Shown here: positions 1 through 12,070 of the stretch, piece by piece
Numbering within the stretch: the stretch's first letter is position 1
Layout: every line of letters begins with the position of its first letter
Assembly (NCBI RefSeq): GCF_032854445.1
Contig: NC_088301.1
Coordinates: forward strand, 36,567,187 to 36,631,186
Reading direction: 5' to 3'
Length of the DNA stretch: 64,000 nt
Source: Liolophura sinensis
Lineage: Eukaryota; Mollusca; Polyplacophora; Chitonida; Chitonidae
Made by a program: the position numbers and the translations under genes
Notes under the pieces: generated by a model
The model's input: only the letters and a program-made list of their open reading frames with translations
What the model was told of the DNA's origin: nothing
The model's database searches: none

Positions 1-1975
1 TCAGCCCCTGAGCTTTCTCCATCGTTCGTCCACCCTAAATAACTTTTTGTGAAACTTTTGTTCAGACGCCCATGTTATAGTAAATGTTACAGTAATAGTT
101 GCCTATTAACTATTAATTGCCTATTAATTTTTGTCCGGTTACATGATACAGTAGGACTTTTTCTACCTATAGTAATAAGAGTTAGAACTCGAAACTCCCC
201 TGTTGCAGTAGCTCACCTCCACATTCTACATGCATACTGATGATTCTCAGACATTTTTTTGCTCCAGTATTACTTGTATTACTTGTAATCTTTCTCTTTT
301 CACCAATTTCTTTTGGTATAAATATTGGTATGATAAATGATAACCTTACAATAAAGAGCTATATGTACCTTGTAATACCAGTCTCTTTCCAGTCCTGTCT
401 TGGATAGGACCAGATAATGTGAGTTACATACCGTGATTATTTCTGGTTTAAAGTTTGCCAGGAGTAATTTCAGGCTCTGTATATTCAAAATATGACAAAA
501 TAAAGCAAACTGTACAGGAGAATCAACAGAACGTAATTTTGAACATTATGTTCTTTTGTTGCTTGGTGACGGTGTTTATATGCCTGCTGACTCCACAGGA
601 GTGTCGACATCAAATTTATTCTTATGTTGGTTATTTATGGCTTTTCTGTCGTACAGAGCTGCCTTTGTATTGAGAGTGATACTGAATACAGAAACTCGGT
701 TTAGATTGTTTGATAATGGTTAGTGGATTGTTTATGTCATGTATTCAATTTATTTGTTTATTGTTGACCAGGCACTAATACTGTGATTCAGCTGTGATTC
801 TTAAATACATGTATGTGTGATATGCCTGCGTAACTAAACATGTTGTATACAGTAATTGTTCGTGTTGTACAGAGTAAGGATTTACATAGTACACAGTAGG
901 GACTCATGTAGTGCACAGTAAGGATTCATGTAGTGCGCAGTAAGGATTCATGTGGTACACAGTAAGGATTCTTGTTGTACACAGTAGAAATCCATGTTGT
1001 ACACGGTAAGGATGCATGTGGTACACAAGTATTTGTGTGGTACACAATGCAGATTCATGTAGAACATTGCAGGGATTCACGTTGTACATGGTAAGGATTC
1101 ATGTAGTACACAGGGGTTCACATAGTACACTGTAGGGATTCATGTAGTACACAGTAAGGATTAATGTGGTACACAGGATTTTTGTGGTTCACCATATTCT
1201 TGTAGTACACAGCAAGGATTTGTGTAGTACACAATAGTATACAGTAATGATCCTTGTAGTACTGAGTAAGGATTCATGTAAGACACTTTCGGGGTTCATA
1301 TAGTACGCAGTAAAGATTCATTTAGTACACAGTAGGGATTTGTGTAGTACACAGCAAGGATTCATGTACACAATAGTTCACAGTAATGATTCTTGTAGTA
1401 CTAAGGATTCATGTAGTAGACAGTAGGGATTTCTGCATATGTCCATTACAATGTCTGCCTTAATAAATGTACTTCGTTGCTCGTAAGTTATTTTTGAAAG
1501 ATTTGTCTTACCACTGCTTCGAATATCATTTATTTCTCATGACTTATTCAAGAGAAATGACACAACAGCGGTGTGAATTAAAGCCAATTAAATTACCAAG
1601 CATTCCCGTGCTCTGTTTTCTTGGTACATTCATATGTGGGACTTATAGCATTCAGTAAGCTGCTTTCAGGCAGTCAGTTATACAGGCTGCATTTTCACTT
1701 AGTATGACGATAATACAGTAACATTGTTTGCTGGTGAACAGGAGGCTTAAGATATGCCTCCTTGCATGATTTTGTAATCAGTAAAGAGTGTCGAAAAAAT
1801 ACTATATCTACCCTTGGTGATGTTGTTATGTCAAATTCATATTGAGGCTCACATGTACTTCAGTGTTAAATAGTTTGATTAAACCATACATTTCTATGTC
1901 ATTGTGACTGGCAAGGTGCTATTACATTGTGACCCGTTAATCATTTGATCCTCTTGTTTTTTTTTTTCAACACAG
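1..1975 (+). other. Upstream intron of the SREK1-like gene
   Basis: No convincing exon was found here. It holds a degenerate minisatellite (850-1440) and ends in a long pyrimidine tract plus CACAG at the 1976 acceptor. Earlier exons are presumed to lie left of the window. Confidence 0.55.
850..1440. repeat. Degenerate minisatellite, unit about 22-24 bp
   Basis: About 25 head-to-tail copies of a unit close to 'GTAGTACACAGTAAGGATTC'. Copies differ by substitutions and small indels, and units near 1190 and 1390 are shortened. It lies in the SREK1-like intron. Its open frames are by-products of the repeat. Confidence 0.85.
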
Positions 1976-3626
1976 GTCATCCAGTGGAAGCCCACCACCT
2001 GCACGCAGGAAAGTCTCGTTCACACAGCCCAAGGTATGTGTTGTAAATGTAACTTACCGTTTTTTGTGTGATAGGCCATCCTGTATGTCTTGATAAGTCT
2101 TCATGTACGTTTACTAATGTCGACCATCAGCAACAGAATTCTATCGTGGTATTCTAGACAAGAACTGGAGAAAATCCTCAAGTCATTTTGTAATGCTGCA
2201 CATAATCATAAACTCTGGTTTGCAACACTAATCCCCGACATAAAGGCAAATTGTACTGGGATTTCGCCTCCTAAGGTGGAAATACATGTATTTTAATGCA
2301 GTGACTAATTTTTCATCTGTGTTATTTATACATTTGTGATTTGGCTGAAGGGTGTAACTGTGCAAGCATTGTCACCATATGTGTTGGTTGTAGGGAAAAT
2401 TGTATTGAAGGACCCCAAAATGTTATCAGTGATAAATAAATCAGACACCACATCAGTTTTCCAAAACTCAGTGAATAAATCAGAAGTCATGAGTTATTTA
2501 GACAATGTTTTCTGGCAATATATTGAACCATTTTTGAGGTCTTTGAGAATGTTTGATAATTTTAACATTCTACCTTACCTTCCTTCTTTAATTTAAGCAG
2601 TAAAAGCAGCAAGAGGGCTCGGCGATCACCTTCACCGCGGAGACGCTCTCGTTCAAGAAGTGGTTCACGTCATCGGCAGTCCTCCAGGTAAAAATTGGCC
2701 TCTGATGGCAAAAATACTGAAATAGATTAGGGCTTAGCTTTTTTATTTTGCTTTTTTGATGTGACTGGTAGTCTTATATGTATATAGTAGGCGTTCTCTG
2801 AGATATAGCAACAGATCAGACTGTAGAGCAGGTACTAGATAATTACATGTGATTGAGATTCTATAAAGTCTTTCTGACATGCTATTTGTCAGTTTTCTAC
2901 ATTAGCAAAATGTCAGACTAGGGAGCAGCTACTAGTTAATGGCACAGGAATAAGATTGTTCCTCAGAAAACTTTCTGACATGATATTTGTCGATTTTCTA
3001 CACTACCATTGACCTTTTGTTAGCAAAGTGAATAGGGATCGGCCACTAGTTAATCATCCATGGATGAGATTGTTTCTGTATAAACTTTTTGGCATGCTAT
3101 TTGTCAGTTTTACGTTTTCCTACATTACATTGGTCTGTTGTTAGCAAAATGTCGGACAAGGGAGCAGCTACTAGTTAATCTCACATGAAAGAGATTGTTT
3201 CTCTAAAGACTTTCTGACATGGTATTTTCAATTTTCTAAACCTAGTAGGTCCAAGAAGCGTAAGGACCGTGATCGTGACAGGAGCCGTGACAGAAGATCA
3301 GACCGAGATAGAGACCGGGACCACAAGGATCGCGACCATGACAAGTCCAAGAAACGGCACCGCGACAAGGAGGAAAAAGGAGATGTCAAAGTGAAGCCGG
3401 GACTATGATGAAGAGGAGAAAGGTTACACAAGCCCTAGCAAGCGAGACTCTGAGGATGGTAAAGATTCCACAAGCCAGGTCAAAGTTAAGCGGGAAGAAG
3501 AGTCCAGTGCTGGAGGTGATCGCAGTCCAAATAGAGATCAGGGACGGCCGGGGTAGTTCTGACCAGGCAGTGGCAGAGAGTCGAGAAACAGAACTCCAGT
3601 CAGATGACATGGACACCAGTGAATGA
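1976..3626 (+). CDS. SREK1: SREK1-like SR splicing regulator, last three exons
   Basis: Three exons join in phase: 1976-2033, 2601-2687 (or from 2598) and 3246-3626, all with AG/GT borders. The first two give an Arg/Ser-rich stretch (SRSHSPS, RRSPSPRRRSRSRSGSRHR); the third starts with a Lys/Arg/Asp-rich run (KKRKDRDRDRSRDRR) and goes on to RDYDEEEKGYTSPSKR and a C terminus ending SDDMDTSE. The DYDEEExGY block and the acidic MD-S-(D/E) end match what I remember of vertebrate SREK1, a nuclear regulator of splice-site choice; its RRM exons would lie upstream of this window. The last exon cannot be read in one frame: it shifts after GCCGGG (3396-3401) and again after CCGGGG (3548-3553). Each is cured by removing one base. 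Assembly error or a damaged allele are both possible. Other RS-domain proteins are the main alternative. Confidence 0.72.
2813..3245 (+). repeat. Four tandem units (97-125 bp) ending at the last SREK1 acceptor
   Basis: The anchor ACTAGTTAAT (ACTAGATAAT in copy 1) recurs at 2834, 2931, 3045 and 3170, so spacings are 97, 114 and 125 bp. Each unit carries ACTTTCTGACATG-TATTTGTC followed by a pyrimidine-rich TTTTCTACATTAG-like segment. The final copy of that segment is TTTTCTAAACCTAG, the real acceptor before the last exon. Confidence 0.8.
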
Positions 3627-4537
3627 GACAGAGTAGCCTGCCGGAAGTCATGCAGTTTCATACTGTTTCAATCCTTACTCCTAGCATTTCTCATAAACAT
3701 ATGGCTTCTGAGTGTTGTATTCCATTTGAAGGACATGAAATAACCTGATTGACCCAATTAAAGATTTTGGTTTCAGGAAAACACACGAAACAGAAAGTAA
3801 AAAATGAAAAAGACAGGGGGAGGGCAATTTGATGATTGAATGTACTGAAGCAATTGACCAAAAAGGACTGCTTCAATAGGTGTATTTTTTCTTGCCTAAA
3901 GCAAAAGGTGTTTTTGTATCGCTGCATTTTGAACGAGTTGTGCTACTTTTCATTACCCTACCATCTCCTTGAAATTTTGAGGTTTAATTGTTACATTTAT
4001 AGATGGTTAAACAATAAATTTCACGACTACCATTTAAGTATTTTACATTTTGTAAATCAAAATGAAAACCTATGCAAGTGTGTGAACATTTTTAACACTG
4101 CAGTCTGTAAAGGTATTTCCTTAGCAAATGAAGCGTCTCTTTACAAGTATGACAGGAATTAAGAATTGAGTTCATGCAGTAAATCACGTGAAGTGGTCAT
4201 ACGATATCCATTAAAACAAAGAGCAGCAAAAATCCGCATAAAAAGACTTCTTGTTTACATCTGTATGCATTAAAATATTGGACATGGCACTTCATGATGT
4301 CACTCTTGGTTATAATACCAGTGGTAATGCTGAATAAAAAGTTACAAAAAGGTATTCAATTTCCATTTGTAACTGACCACTGAAGATATCCGAAAGCTAT
4401 CAGGTTGCGGAGGGTTTCATGTTTGGGTTTTTATAGTTCTCATATTCTAAGAACATATAATAGCACATGTAACATTGTGTATTTGATTTTAAATTAGGTC
4501 TGGCTCATTTTCTGCAATCCATGTTTTTCCTAATAAA
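3627..4537 (+). other. 3' UTR of the SREK1-like gene with candidate poly(A) signals
   Basis: AT-rich sequence without coding potential. AATAAA occurs at 4333-4338 and 4532-4537, with an earlier one near 4012. Which is used cannot be told from sequence. Confidence 0.45.
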
Positions 4538-5214
4538 GGGCACATCTTAGCTTACACAGTTGACCAAGCAAGTCCTTTTCTGGTGCTGAAATGTATGTCA
4601 TATTGTTTTCCTAATTTCTTTTGCTTAGCAAGCCATTGAAACTTGGTAGAATGGGACGGGGGTACAATAATATTAAGGCAACATGTTTGTGTCCAGATTA
4701 TGAAGGTTACGATCAATAGGTCTCGAAGTTTACTCTATACTTTAGAAGAGGTGAGATGTACGCTTTGCAGAATCCACGTGCTCCTGGTGTAGATTTTTGC
4801 CTCGCATGTCTGTCAAAGGCCGTCGGTCATGTCCGGTTTCCTCCTCCTGCTTAAAGATATCCTTGATAGCCCCACGCTTCCACTATTCTCGAGGTCGCCG
4901 TGACAATAAGCGGCCTTCGTGGCGATAAGCTGCCAAGACAAATTCCAGACAAACAGGGCTTTTTCCGCTTGTAAACATGTATGGACTGCCAGCAACATTT
5001 TATAGATCTCAAATCTTCATTAAGCTTAGGAATTTACGTCTTTCGGAATGCGGAACACTGTAGTTATTGCAAAATGGCACGCATGGTTACTATACCACTA
5101 GCTGAAACAATAATAAGGAAACGGTTTGAGCGTTCAACTTTGTGAAGATAAACTGTACAGTATGTCATGGATTCTTTTTGATTATCTCATTGGGCCTAGA
5201 GGTTATTTAAGCCA

Positions 5215-5456
5215 CAGCGAGGGGGCCTCCTCAGCCTAGTGGTTAGCGTGCTAGCGCAACAAAATGACCTTGCAACAATGCTATCGTTCTGAGTTTAAGT
5301 CCATCTCAAGCGTTCGTAAGAAGGTCTGTCAGCAATCTACAGATGGTCGTGAGTGTCTCCCGGGGTCAGCACGTTTTACCATAATGCTGGTCGCCGTCGA
5401 ATAAGTGAAATATTCTTGAGTATACGGCGTAAAACACCAAGCAAATAAATAAATGA
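5215..5456 (+). mobile_element. tRNA-derived SINE, family 1, nearly complete
   Basis: Head with a tRNA-like A box (TAGTGGTTAGCGTGCTAGCG) and a degenerate B box (GAGTTTAAGTCC), a central part (GGTCTGTCAGCAATCTACAG), then CATAATGCTGGTCGCCGTCG, ATTCTTGAGTATACGGCG and an AAAT-type tail. The same head and body recur at 57345-57545 and, reversed, at 62040-62306. Confidence 0.8.
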
Positions 5457-5639
5457 ATTGAGCCACAGCATGAATAGAACAAAGGTTCTATTAACAACAT
5501 AAGTGTCCTATTAATTGAGATGGTGACTTTATCATAATTCGTGCACGGGGCTTTGGTTTGGTGACAAAGTCCGTGTGGTAGTTTCCACAAACGCTGTAGA
5601 TAAGTACACCGTTTGTCTTTCAATACTATAATAGTCTAT

Positions 5640-5720
5640 GTGCATATCAGTAAGTCACGCGTCGGAAGGTTCGTCAGTAACTTGCTACAGGTTGGTGGAT
5701 TTAATCTTTTCAAAGCCCTT
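5640..5720 (+). mobile_element. SINE fragment
   Basis: GTCAGTAACTTGCTACAGGT plus TGGTGGATTTA resembles the stretch near 58345 (GTCAGTTACATGTCACAGGT plus TGGTGGTTTA). Probably a central piece of an old SINE. Confidence 0.4.
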
Positions 5721-5899
5721 CCTTTACATTTATAATGATTACCTATATTGGCCTATTGACAATCCATATATTGCCCATGCAGGTGGTAAAATAGATCTAT
5801 CCACCTTCGCTGGATTTAAAGGAGATAACAGATAGTTCTAATGGTACATGATATTTGAAGCTATATCTGTACAAGGATGACGAATGTCTCCACTCACAA

Positions 5900-6055
5900 T
5901 AGCGCGAAGCGATGGGATGATAACCCAAAGCGATGAGATGATAGGACGAAGAGATTTAAAGAGCGCTTCGTTCCATCGCTCTTTCGCTTCTCACTGTCAT
6001 TCCATCGCCTCGCACTATCGTGTCATCGCTTCATCTCAAAATCCTATTGCTTGGT
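5900..6055. repeat. Inverted cluster of ~21-bp GCGAAGCGATG units
   Basis: The left half has units of the form GAAGCGATGGGATGATA and AAAGCGATGAGATGATAGG. The right half carries the same unit on the opposite strand (CATCGCTTC, CATCGCCTCGC, CATCGCTCTTTCGCTTC). The two halves flank ATTTAAAGAGCGCTTCG, so the block can fold back on itself. Confidence 0.65.
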
Positions 6056-6475
6056 ACATAGCTCGCACAAGAATCCATACGTTTTCAAAACAGTCTATTC
6101 TTTCTCTTTTTTGATGTAGATACTAGTCTGTTGTTGCAAATTTTGCGTGGGTACCCAAATGAAATTTTTTTGCCTTCACACCAGTTTCCTCAGGTGTGTT
6201 GAATAGTGATAAAAATAGGCCTACTCTGGAACTAGCAATTAAATGTGTATACCATAATGCAGGTGCATCGAACAATGCCTTCGTTCCCTCTCCGGGCAAT
6301 GGAACGATGTCGTTAGATAGCCTCTAACGGTTTCCATAACTTTCAATTTAACCCTGGGTTGTACCGCCGCGCAAACATTCGTTCATAATATGTATACAAA
6401 CACCATACATATTTAAGATGTACTGCACAGAGAGAGAAAAAAAAACAGAGCAACCAAGACAGTGTGATATAGCTG

Positions 6476-6555
6476 GCAAATGCTCAACGCAACCGGTGAA
6501 ATACGGCTTCTTGACAATTTACCTGAAGGTTTTATTCTCACTCTTTATGTAAATG
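6476..6555 (-). repeat. Dispersed repeat family B, copy 1
   Basis: The minus strand reads AATAAAACC..., GAGGTAAAT-like sequence, AAGCCGTATTTCACCGGTTG and GCATTTGCC, the same order as the plus-strand copies at 8690, 17190 and 34488. Confidence 0.6.
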
Positions 6556-7212
6556 TATAAATAGTTGTAAATTACACGCCCCCAAACAGCATGACTCAAG
6601 TAGAATTTGGTAACAAAAAATGCAGTGATGTTCATTGAAATTTATTAGACGTCACTGGTCTAGAGTCACCCAAAATGCTGTGTTGTCATCACATTTAACA
6701 TACAATAACATTTTTAAAATGCAAAGGGATAGTCCATCGTCAATATATTACGGTTACAACTGAACTTCCAGACCTGATATTCTGACAGTTTCCCTTGCAG
6801 CCGTATACAGACATGTTGTCATTGTCGCACATCGGCATCACTTTCTATCATTCCCAAGATTTCGACAAATCACATCTTACAATGCAAAGATGAAAAGTGT
6901 AGACCGTGTCGCAGATTTGAGTCAACCTATTCCCCGTATTCCGACGAAAGTTTATCAGTGGTTGCATATCTGTTGGCAAATTATACAGTTAAACGACTGT
7001 TCATATATACCAGTGTAGTTTAAATAATTCATAGCATACACTGCAAATAAGAGAACTTCAGAACAAATGTGGTACAATTACGATACATCGCCAAACATCA
7101 CATTTTCGATCCCTTGTTTAAAAAAAAAACAATCTATAAAACAAGGTTGCAAGCATGATATGCCTCTTAAAATATTAGTTTGCATAACGGAGTATACATC
7201 AAGTCCATCATG

Positions 7213-7236
7213 CATATATATATATATATATATATA
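7213..7236. repeat. (AT)n microsatellite
   Basis: About 12 AT units. Confidence 0.9.
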
Positions 7237-7639
7237 GTGTTGGGTGGTAAGTGAGAAGCAGTGCAATTGGAGAATTGCTAATTCCGCCTATCAGTAACAT
7301 TCGCCTGTATCATTGATTTTAGGCCTAGCAATCGCAGTAATTGCAAGAGCACGACTGAGATATGCTGGATCAAAAACATTTTTTGACATTATTTAGTGAT
7401 TATCCATGTTTTTCTTCCACGTATATGGATGTTGTGAACATTTACATTCAGTTGACTGCTTTGCGGTGTGATAATCGTGGCCTTGGAGCAATTGTCTGAT
7501 CCTGTGTGAAATATGATTTCAATCTATGACCCAAGTTATTCATTAAAAAACTAGTGTGTCGAGATTACTCAAATGCCTTACATCACTGAAAACTTTTCTT
7601 TTCATGATTTCGTCCTATTTTCGTACCTTATATACTTTC

Positions 7640-7765
7640 CTTGTCCTTTGGTAGTTTGTGTTACACCTTGTTTTGGGAATTGGCCTTGCAATCATTGACG
7701 CGGAACGTCCATCTTGAGTCAGTGACGGCTGGTATACGAGTGTCTGTTTCGACGCATAGCTTATT
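7640..7765 (+). repeat. Dispersed repeat family A, copy 1
   Basis: Shares GTTTTGGGAATTGGCCTTG, ATTGACGCGGAACGTCCATC, GACGGCTGGTATACGA and TGTCTGTTTCGACGCATAG with four other places in the window. Confidence 0.65.
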
Positions 7766-8039
7766 ACAATCATTAATAGACTGCGATTAATGTATGTTTT
7801 GAGACCTCTATTAATCGACTTTGAACTCCCCTTTGTAGTTTTCAAGTTTTAACACTGCTTAACATGGGGCTAGGAGATGTATAGGTAATCATGTTTACAT
7901 CAACATCGGGATTTTATGAACAGCTGCAATCAAAGTGCTACTGAAATACATATATTTACCATATTTACTATAGTAAGAATTTGAGATTTGAACTGGACGT
8001 CATGCCTAGAATGTCGACTGTCTTCACTGCATCACTGAA

Positions 8040-8110
8040 AACTGGCGCTTCTCTCTTACATGTTACCAGCTTTATCTCCTATATTGCTATATTATTTCTT
8101 AGAACCTATA
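8040..8110 (+). repeat. Dispersed repeat family C, copy 1
   Basis: TCTCTCTTACATGTTACCAG, CTTTAT and ATTATTTCTTA closely match 46818-46872. The copy sits between two family A copies, so A and C could be parts of one larger element. Confidence 0.5.
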
Positions 8111-8315
8111 TATACTATGGGAACTAGTGTTTTAAGTTGCTTTGGAAAACGGTCTTCATAACAGTGCAACAGAGATAAGTGATTTGATTATCAAAAACTT
8201 ACATACTAGCATCATATATCACGATTTGGATACTGATTCAGTTCCAGAGCACTCCTTGCGCCATCATTGAAAAGTGTTGAATGTTTCTCTGTGCATGAAT
8301 CTGTACTGATTTCTT

Positions 8316-8415
8316 CCTTATTTCTTTGGAAGTTTGTGTTGAACTTTGTTTTGGAAATCGGTCTTGCGATTACTGACCCAACATGTTCATTTTGGTTGAC
8401 GGCTGCATAGGCCGC
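8316..8415 (+). repeat. Dispersed repeat family A, copy 2
   Basis: GTTTTGGAAATCGGTCTTGC, ATTACTGACC and TTTTGGTTGACGGCTG align with copy 1, which lies about 0.6 kb upstream. Confidence 0.55.
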
Positions 8416-8689
8416 CAATGATTACAATTATCGATCCGGAAGGTTTCACAGTCAAGGTGTACGAAGGTTGGCCTTGGATTTTATTTTGTATTCTGCAGAA
8501 ATTTTTGAATTATTTTTCATTAAATTCAGTGACGATTTCACAAAATGTTATGACAACACAGCTTTTTGCGTAAATCAAACAACTGACGTCTAATACATAG
8601 GACACAATTAACATCACTGCATTTTTTTTACCTAGTTCTGCTTAAGCCATGCTTCAATGGAAGGTGGAATTTGCTACTATAAGTTTTTA

Positions 8690-8815
8690 CATGAACAGTT
8701 GTAATAAACCCGAGCTGAGGTAAATAGAAAAGAGGCCGTTTTTCACCGGTTACGAGTGATCGTTTGGACACTACAACACTGTCGCCGCTGTTCTTCTTTA
8801 GGCTGACGTTACAGT
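8690..8815 (+). repeat. Dispersed repeat family B, copy 2
   Basis: ACATGAACAGTTGTAATAAA, CTGAGGTAAAT, AGAGGCCGTTTTTCACCGGT and GTCGCCGC match the copies at 17190 and 34488. Confidence 0.6.
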
Positions 8816-8894
8816 TCTTAAAGTCAAGAGGTTTGTAAGATACGTGGCGAAGGCCTCTTGGTGCTCCAGTTTCCTTCATTCATAAAGCTGACCT

Positions 8895-8962
8895 GCGTCG
8901 TATATAAATGTGAAAAACTCTTCAGCATGGCGTTATACGCCGACCAGCCAATTATATAAATA
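8895..8962 (+). mobile_element. SINE 3'-tail fragment
   Basis: GTGAAAAACTCTTCAGCATG, GCGTTATACGCCGACCAGCC and an AT-rich end resemble a SINE tail module. Confidence 0.45.
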
Positions 8963-9379
8963 ACCTCTTCAATTTTTACAATAACTGGGGATTTCTACAA
9001 ATCACACATAAAAACTTTACCGCATTATATATAAATTTACCCCTCGCAAAAGTCCAATTTTTCTGTCAACTTTCTCGTTTTCTCAATTCGTTATGACAGT
9101 GGTCAAGTTTATATGAATGAAAGAAACGACCCCACTTCGCAAGGTGCATCTTACGCCAAAGCCTAGCCAATTAGCTTGAGCTGGATTCCATTACTGTGAC
9201 CCCATTGGTCAACAGATATAGTGCACTACCAACTAGGTCTAAGTCAGTTGTCCATCTGGTTAGTGTTGCTGTATGTATGTGTACCGGTAGTGAGAATTGT
9301 TTTACTGTGAGAACACAAGTTACATATGAAAAAGTTACGTGTACAGTCGTATGGATCCACCCCGAATACTTATTATTCA

Positions 9380-9422
9380 TTTGATTGATATTTTACGCAG
9401 TACTCAATAATTCCCGAATACA
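9380..9422 (-). mobile_element. SINE 3'-tail fragment
   Basis: TTTGATTGATATTTTACGCA followed by GTACTCAATAATTCCCG is a decayed, reversed family 1 tail. Confidence 0.45.
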
Positions 9423-12044
9423 AATTAGCAACAAACAACTTAGATTGGAGGATTTCAGTTTATTTCAAGCTGGAGAAATGAATTTTGCACGATAGTCCCA
9501 CATGACCTTGTATATTCATGGTATATACATGTTTAAATCACGTCAGTCTTATAGACAGCAATAATAATGGTACTAGATATACCGTGTGAAACCAATTCTT
9601 AACCTTGTTTGTTAAACCGAGGTCAGAAGTTTAGCCATCTTTAAAGTTTCGCTAAATCCCAGAAAGCGAAGTGTTATCCAGATGGTACTTCTTCATTGAA
9701 TTCATTCAGATTTTCGGCCGTCCGAAAGAATCACCCAATCTGAACGGAAGACTATGTACATTACAAGTCCTAAATATATGTGGTCTGTTTTTTTTTTTTA
9801 ATATCCCCGAAACAAGATGGTTGGTATATATACCTCCACTATAAACACACGTTAAATTATAAAACCTTGGCCTAGCCTTACAAAGCAGTCTGAACATTTT
9901 AACAAAATTGCAACAATCACTGCAATCCCAACGTGACAAAGACGTTAAATGACGGTACTGGTAACATATGTAGTTATTGGTGTTATTAAAACATACAAAT
10001 CAGTTCTTGTGACTGCTTTGTAGGGCTATTTCTACGACATAGGCCTAGTTAAGTGGTATGCTCAAATTACTCGTGATAATATAATTCTTACAAAAATGAA
10101 ATGAATTTAAACTTCAGAGATGATGATATCCTTTGCTTTTATCTGATGATGAATAAATACAACTTTATGCGTTCATCTGTGATTTTGTTGAATTTGTATA
10201 TACCACTTTCCCAAAGCCTTGTCTCTACATTACATATACATCAGAACTATGGTCGACACACTATGCAAAGTGCATACACGCTACCAAAATTTCATCCTTA
10301 ACAACACCAACTGCCGACACATCCGACACAAAATTAGTTGTTATTCCAAGTGTTCCATAACGATTTTGATTCTTTTTTTTTTCAACAGAAAAACGTGAAT
10401 GAAGCAAATCCGCATCATTGTCACCCTACAGCATCAATTTAACACACGGTGTGAAAGAGCAATTTGTACCAATCACACAATAACACAGGATTATGGCATG
10501 GATATATGAGAAAAGCGTTACAGAAGTACGATTCGAAAAGTAGTGTTTTAAAGCAACTATACAAAGACAAGGGAATAACACCATAAATTAGATTAAAATA
10601 AAACAACTACAGTTTACACCACAATTATAAATGGTATGCCAGCATTCAAGAAGCTAATTGAATATTGTACCAGAAAAATAACCCATCAATTACAACAAAT
10701 AGCATATAATCAGACATATATATAAAAAAGTAACATACGAAATTAAACGCAGTTAAAAATAATCAAAAAAATTACATTCTGTCATGAACAGCCTTCCATA
10801 TGGTATTTTAGAAATGTTATAAATATGTTCCACGATAGAAAATGGGTAGTAAAACGCTTGGTCACACTGCAAAGCTTAGCGCTGAATTTTTGTTTGTACC
10901 TCACGCTGATACATAATACATATCCCTTGATCGAACTTTTTTGTTTACAATAATAGGATCAATTCTTGATAAAACATATGTACAGGTATGTTATAACATC
11001 TAGCTACCTTTGCTTAAAAGCACACTGCTTCAAAGGCACAGAACTAAATAGTCCAAGTATGACCTGGATAAAAAAAAAAGTTGGTCTATCGGGGATGAAG
11101 AACTTGATATATCATCCTTTTTCACAGAAACCATTTCACATTGGTCACTTATGAATCTCAATGGCGAACTTTTAGAAGAGGCATAATACAAGTTCTAAGT
11201 CACCAGTTACAGTACCTTTATTCTTTACATGTTTTTGCTTTTTGAGAACATATGCTTTAGTAGGTCTTGCATTGTATATATTAATCGAACCCATATACCA
11301 ACAAACTGGCAACTAATACATGTATATACAAAACAGTATAGTCCAGTATAATGGGTAAGAAAGTTCTATTACCATTAAACTCTGAAGTGCTGACACTGTA
11401 GCCTTGCTTTCCTATCTAAATCTTATTACTTAATACGAGTTAATTTAGTTACTTAATGGTGATTATATGCAATAAAACGAAGCGTCGGAGAAAACATATG
11501 CCACCAAGTCACCTTACTACTGTGATTTGGCAATGAATAGAAATATTAAGATATTCACTGCATGTAAGTTACACAAGCCCAACGAAACCACACTGCTTTC
11601 TTTACAATATTACGTTGATTTGATTGTATGCACATATCGACTGTGGATGTTTTGTTCCGTTTTATTTTGTCAAGATAACAAATTAAATGGCAGTGAATAT
11701 AGTTCTGATATCGAACTTTATGTATCTAAACATTCTTAAGACCGTCATGGTAAGCTCTCGCATCTATATGTTACAGGTAAGTGTTACATGCCCTCAGTCT
11801 TCTAACTCAGTATCATTTATGGAGACATTATCTTTGGCAGTGTTTATCAGTGGTATTTGTTTCCACGTCATATTCCTCATGGTTACCTCGATTTTGTCGC
11901 CACTTTAAATAAGCACAACCAACAGTTCATCTTTTCTCGTAATTCCCATTTTCTTAAAATCAATCCGTAATATTTCCATTGTTTGACTACGCCGGGTTCA
12001 TCACAAGAATATCTGCAAATTTAAATAAGTAAATTACTTAATAA

Positions 12045-12070
12045 ATAAATAAAGAAAGAAAGAAAGAAAG
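12045..12070. repeat. Short (AAAT)n/(AAAG)n microsatellite
   Basis: AATAAATAAAT passes into GAAAGAAAGAAAGAAAG. It may be the end of an old retroelement. Confidence 0.7.

Noticed and set aside
3405-3626. Separate short gene starting MMKRRK
   Set aside because: It is the out-of-frame reading of the SREK1-like last exon; only its final part (to MDTSE) is the real C terminus.
11828-11902. Possible alternative last integrin exon (24 residues, starting WRQNRGNHEEYDV)
   Set aside because: The acceptor (TTATTTAAAG) is weak, and joining to 12636 leaves too short a membrane segment. Kept only as the competing idea in the C-terminus finding.
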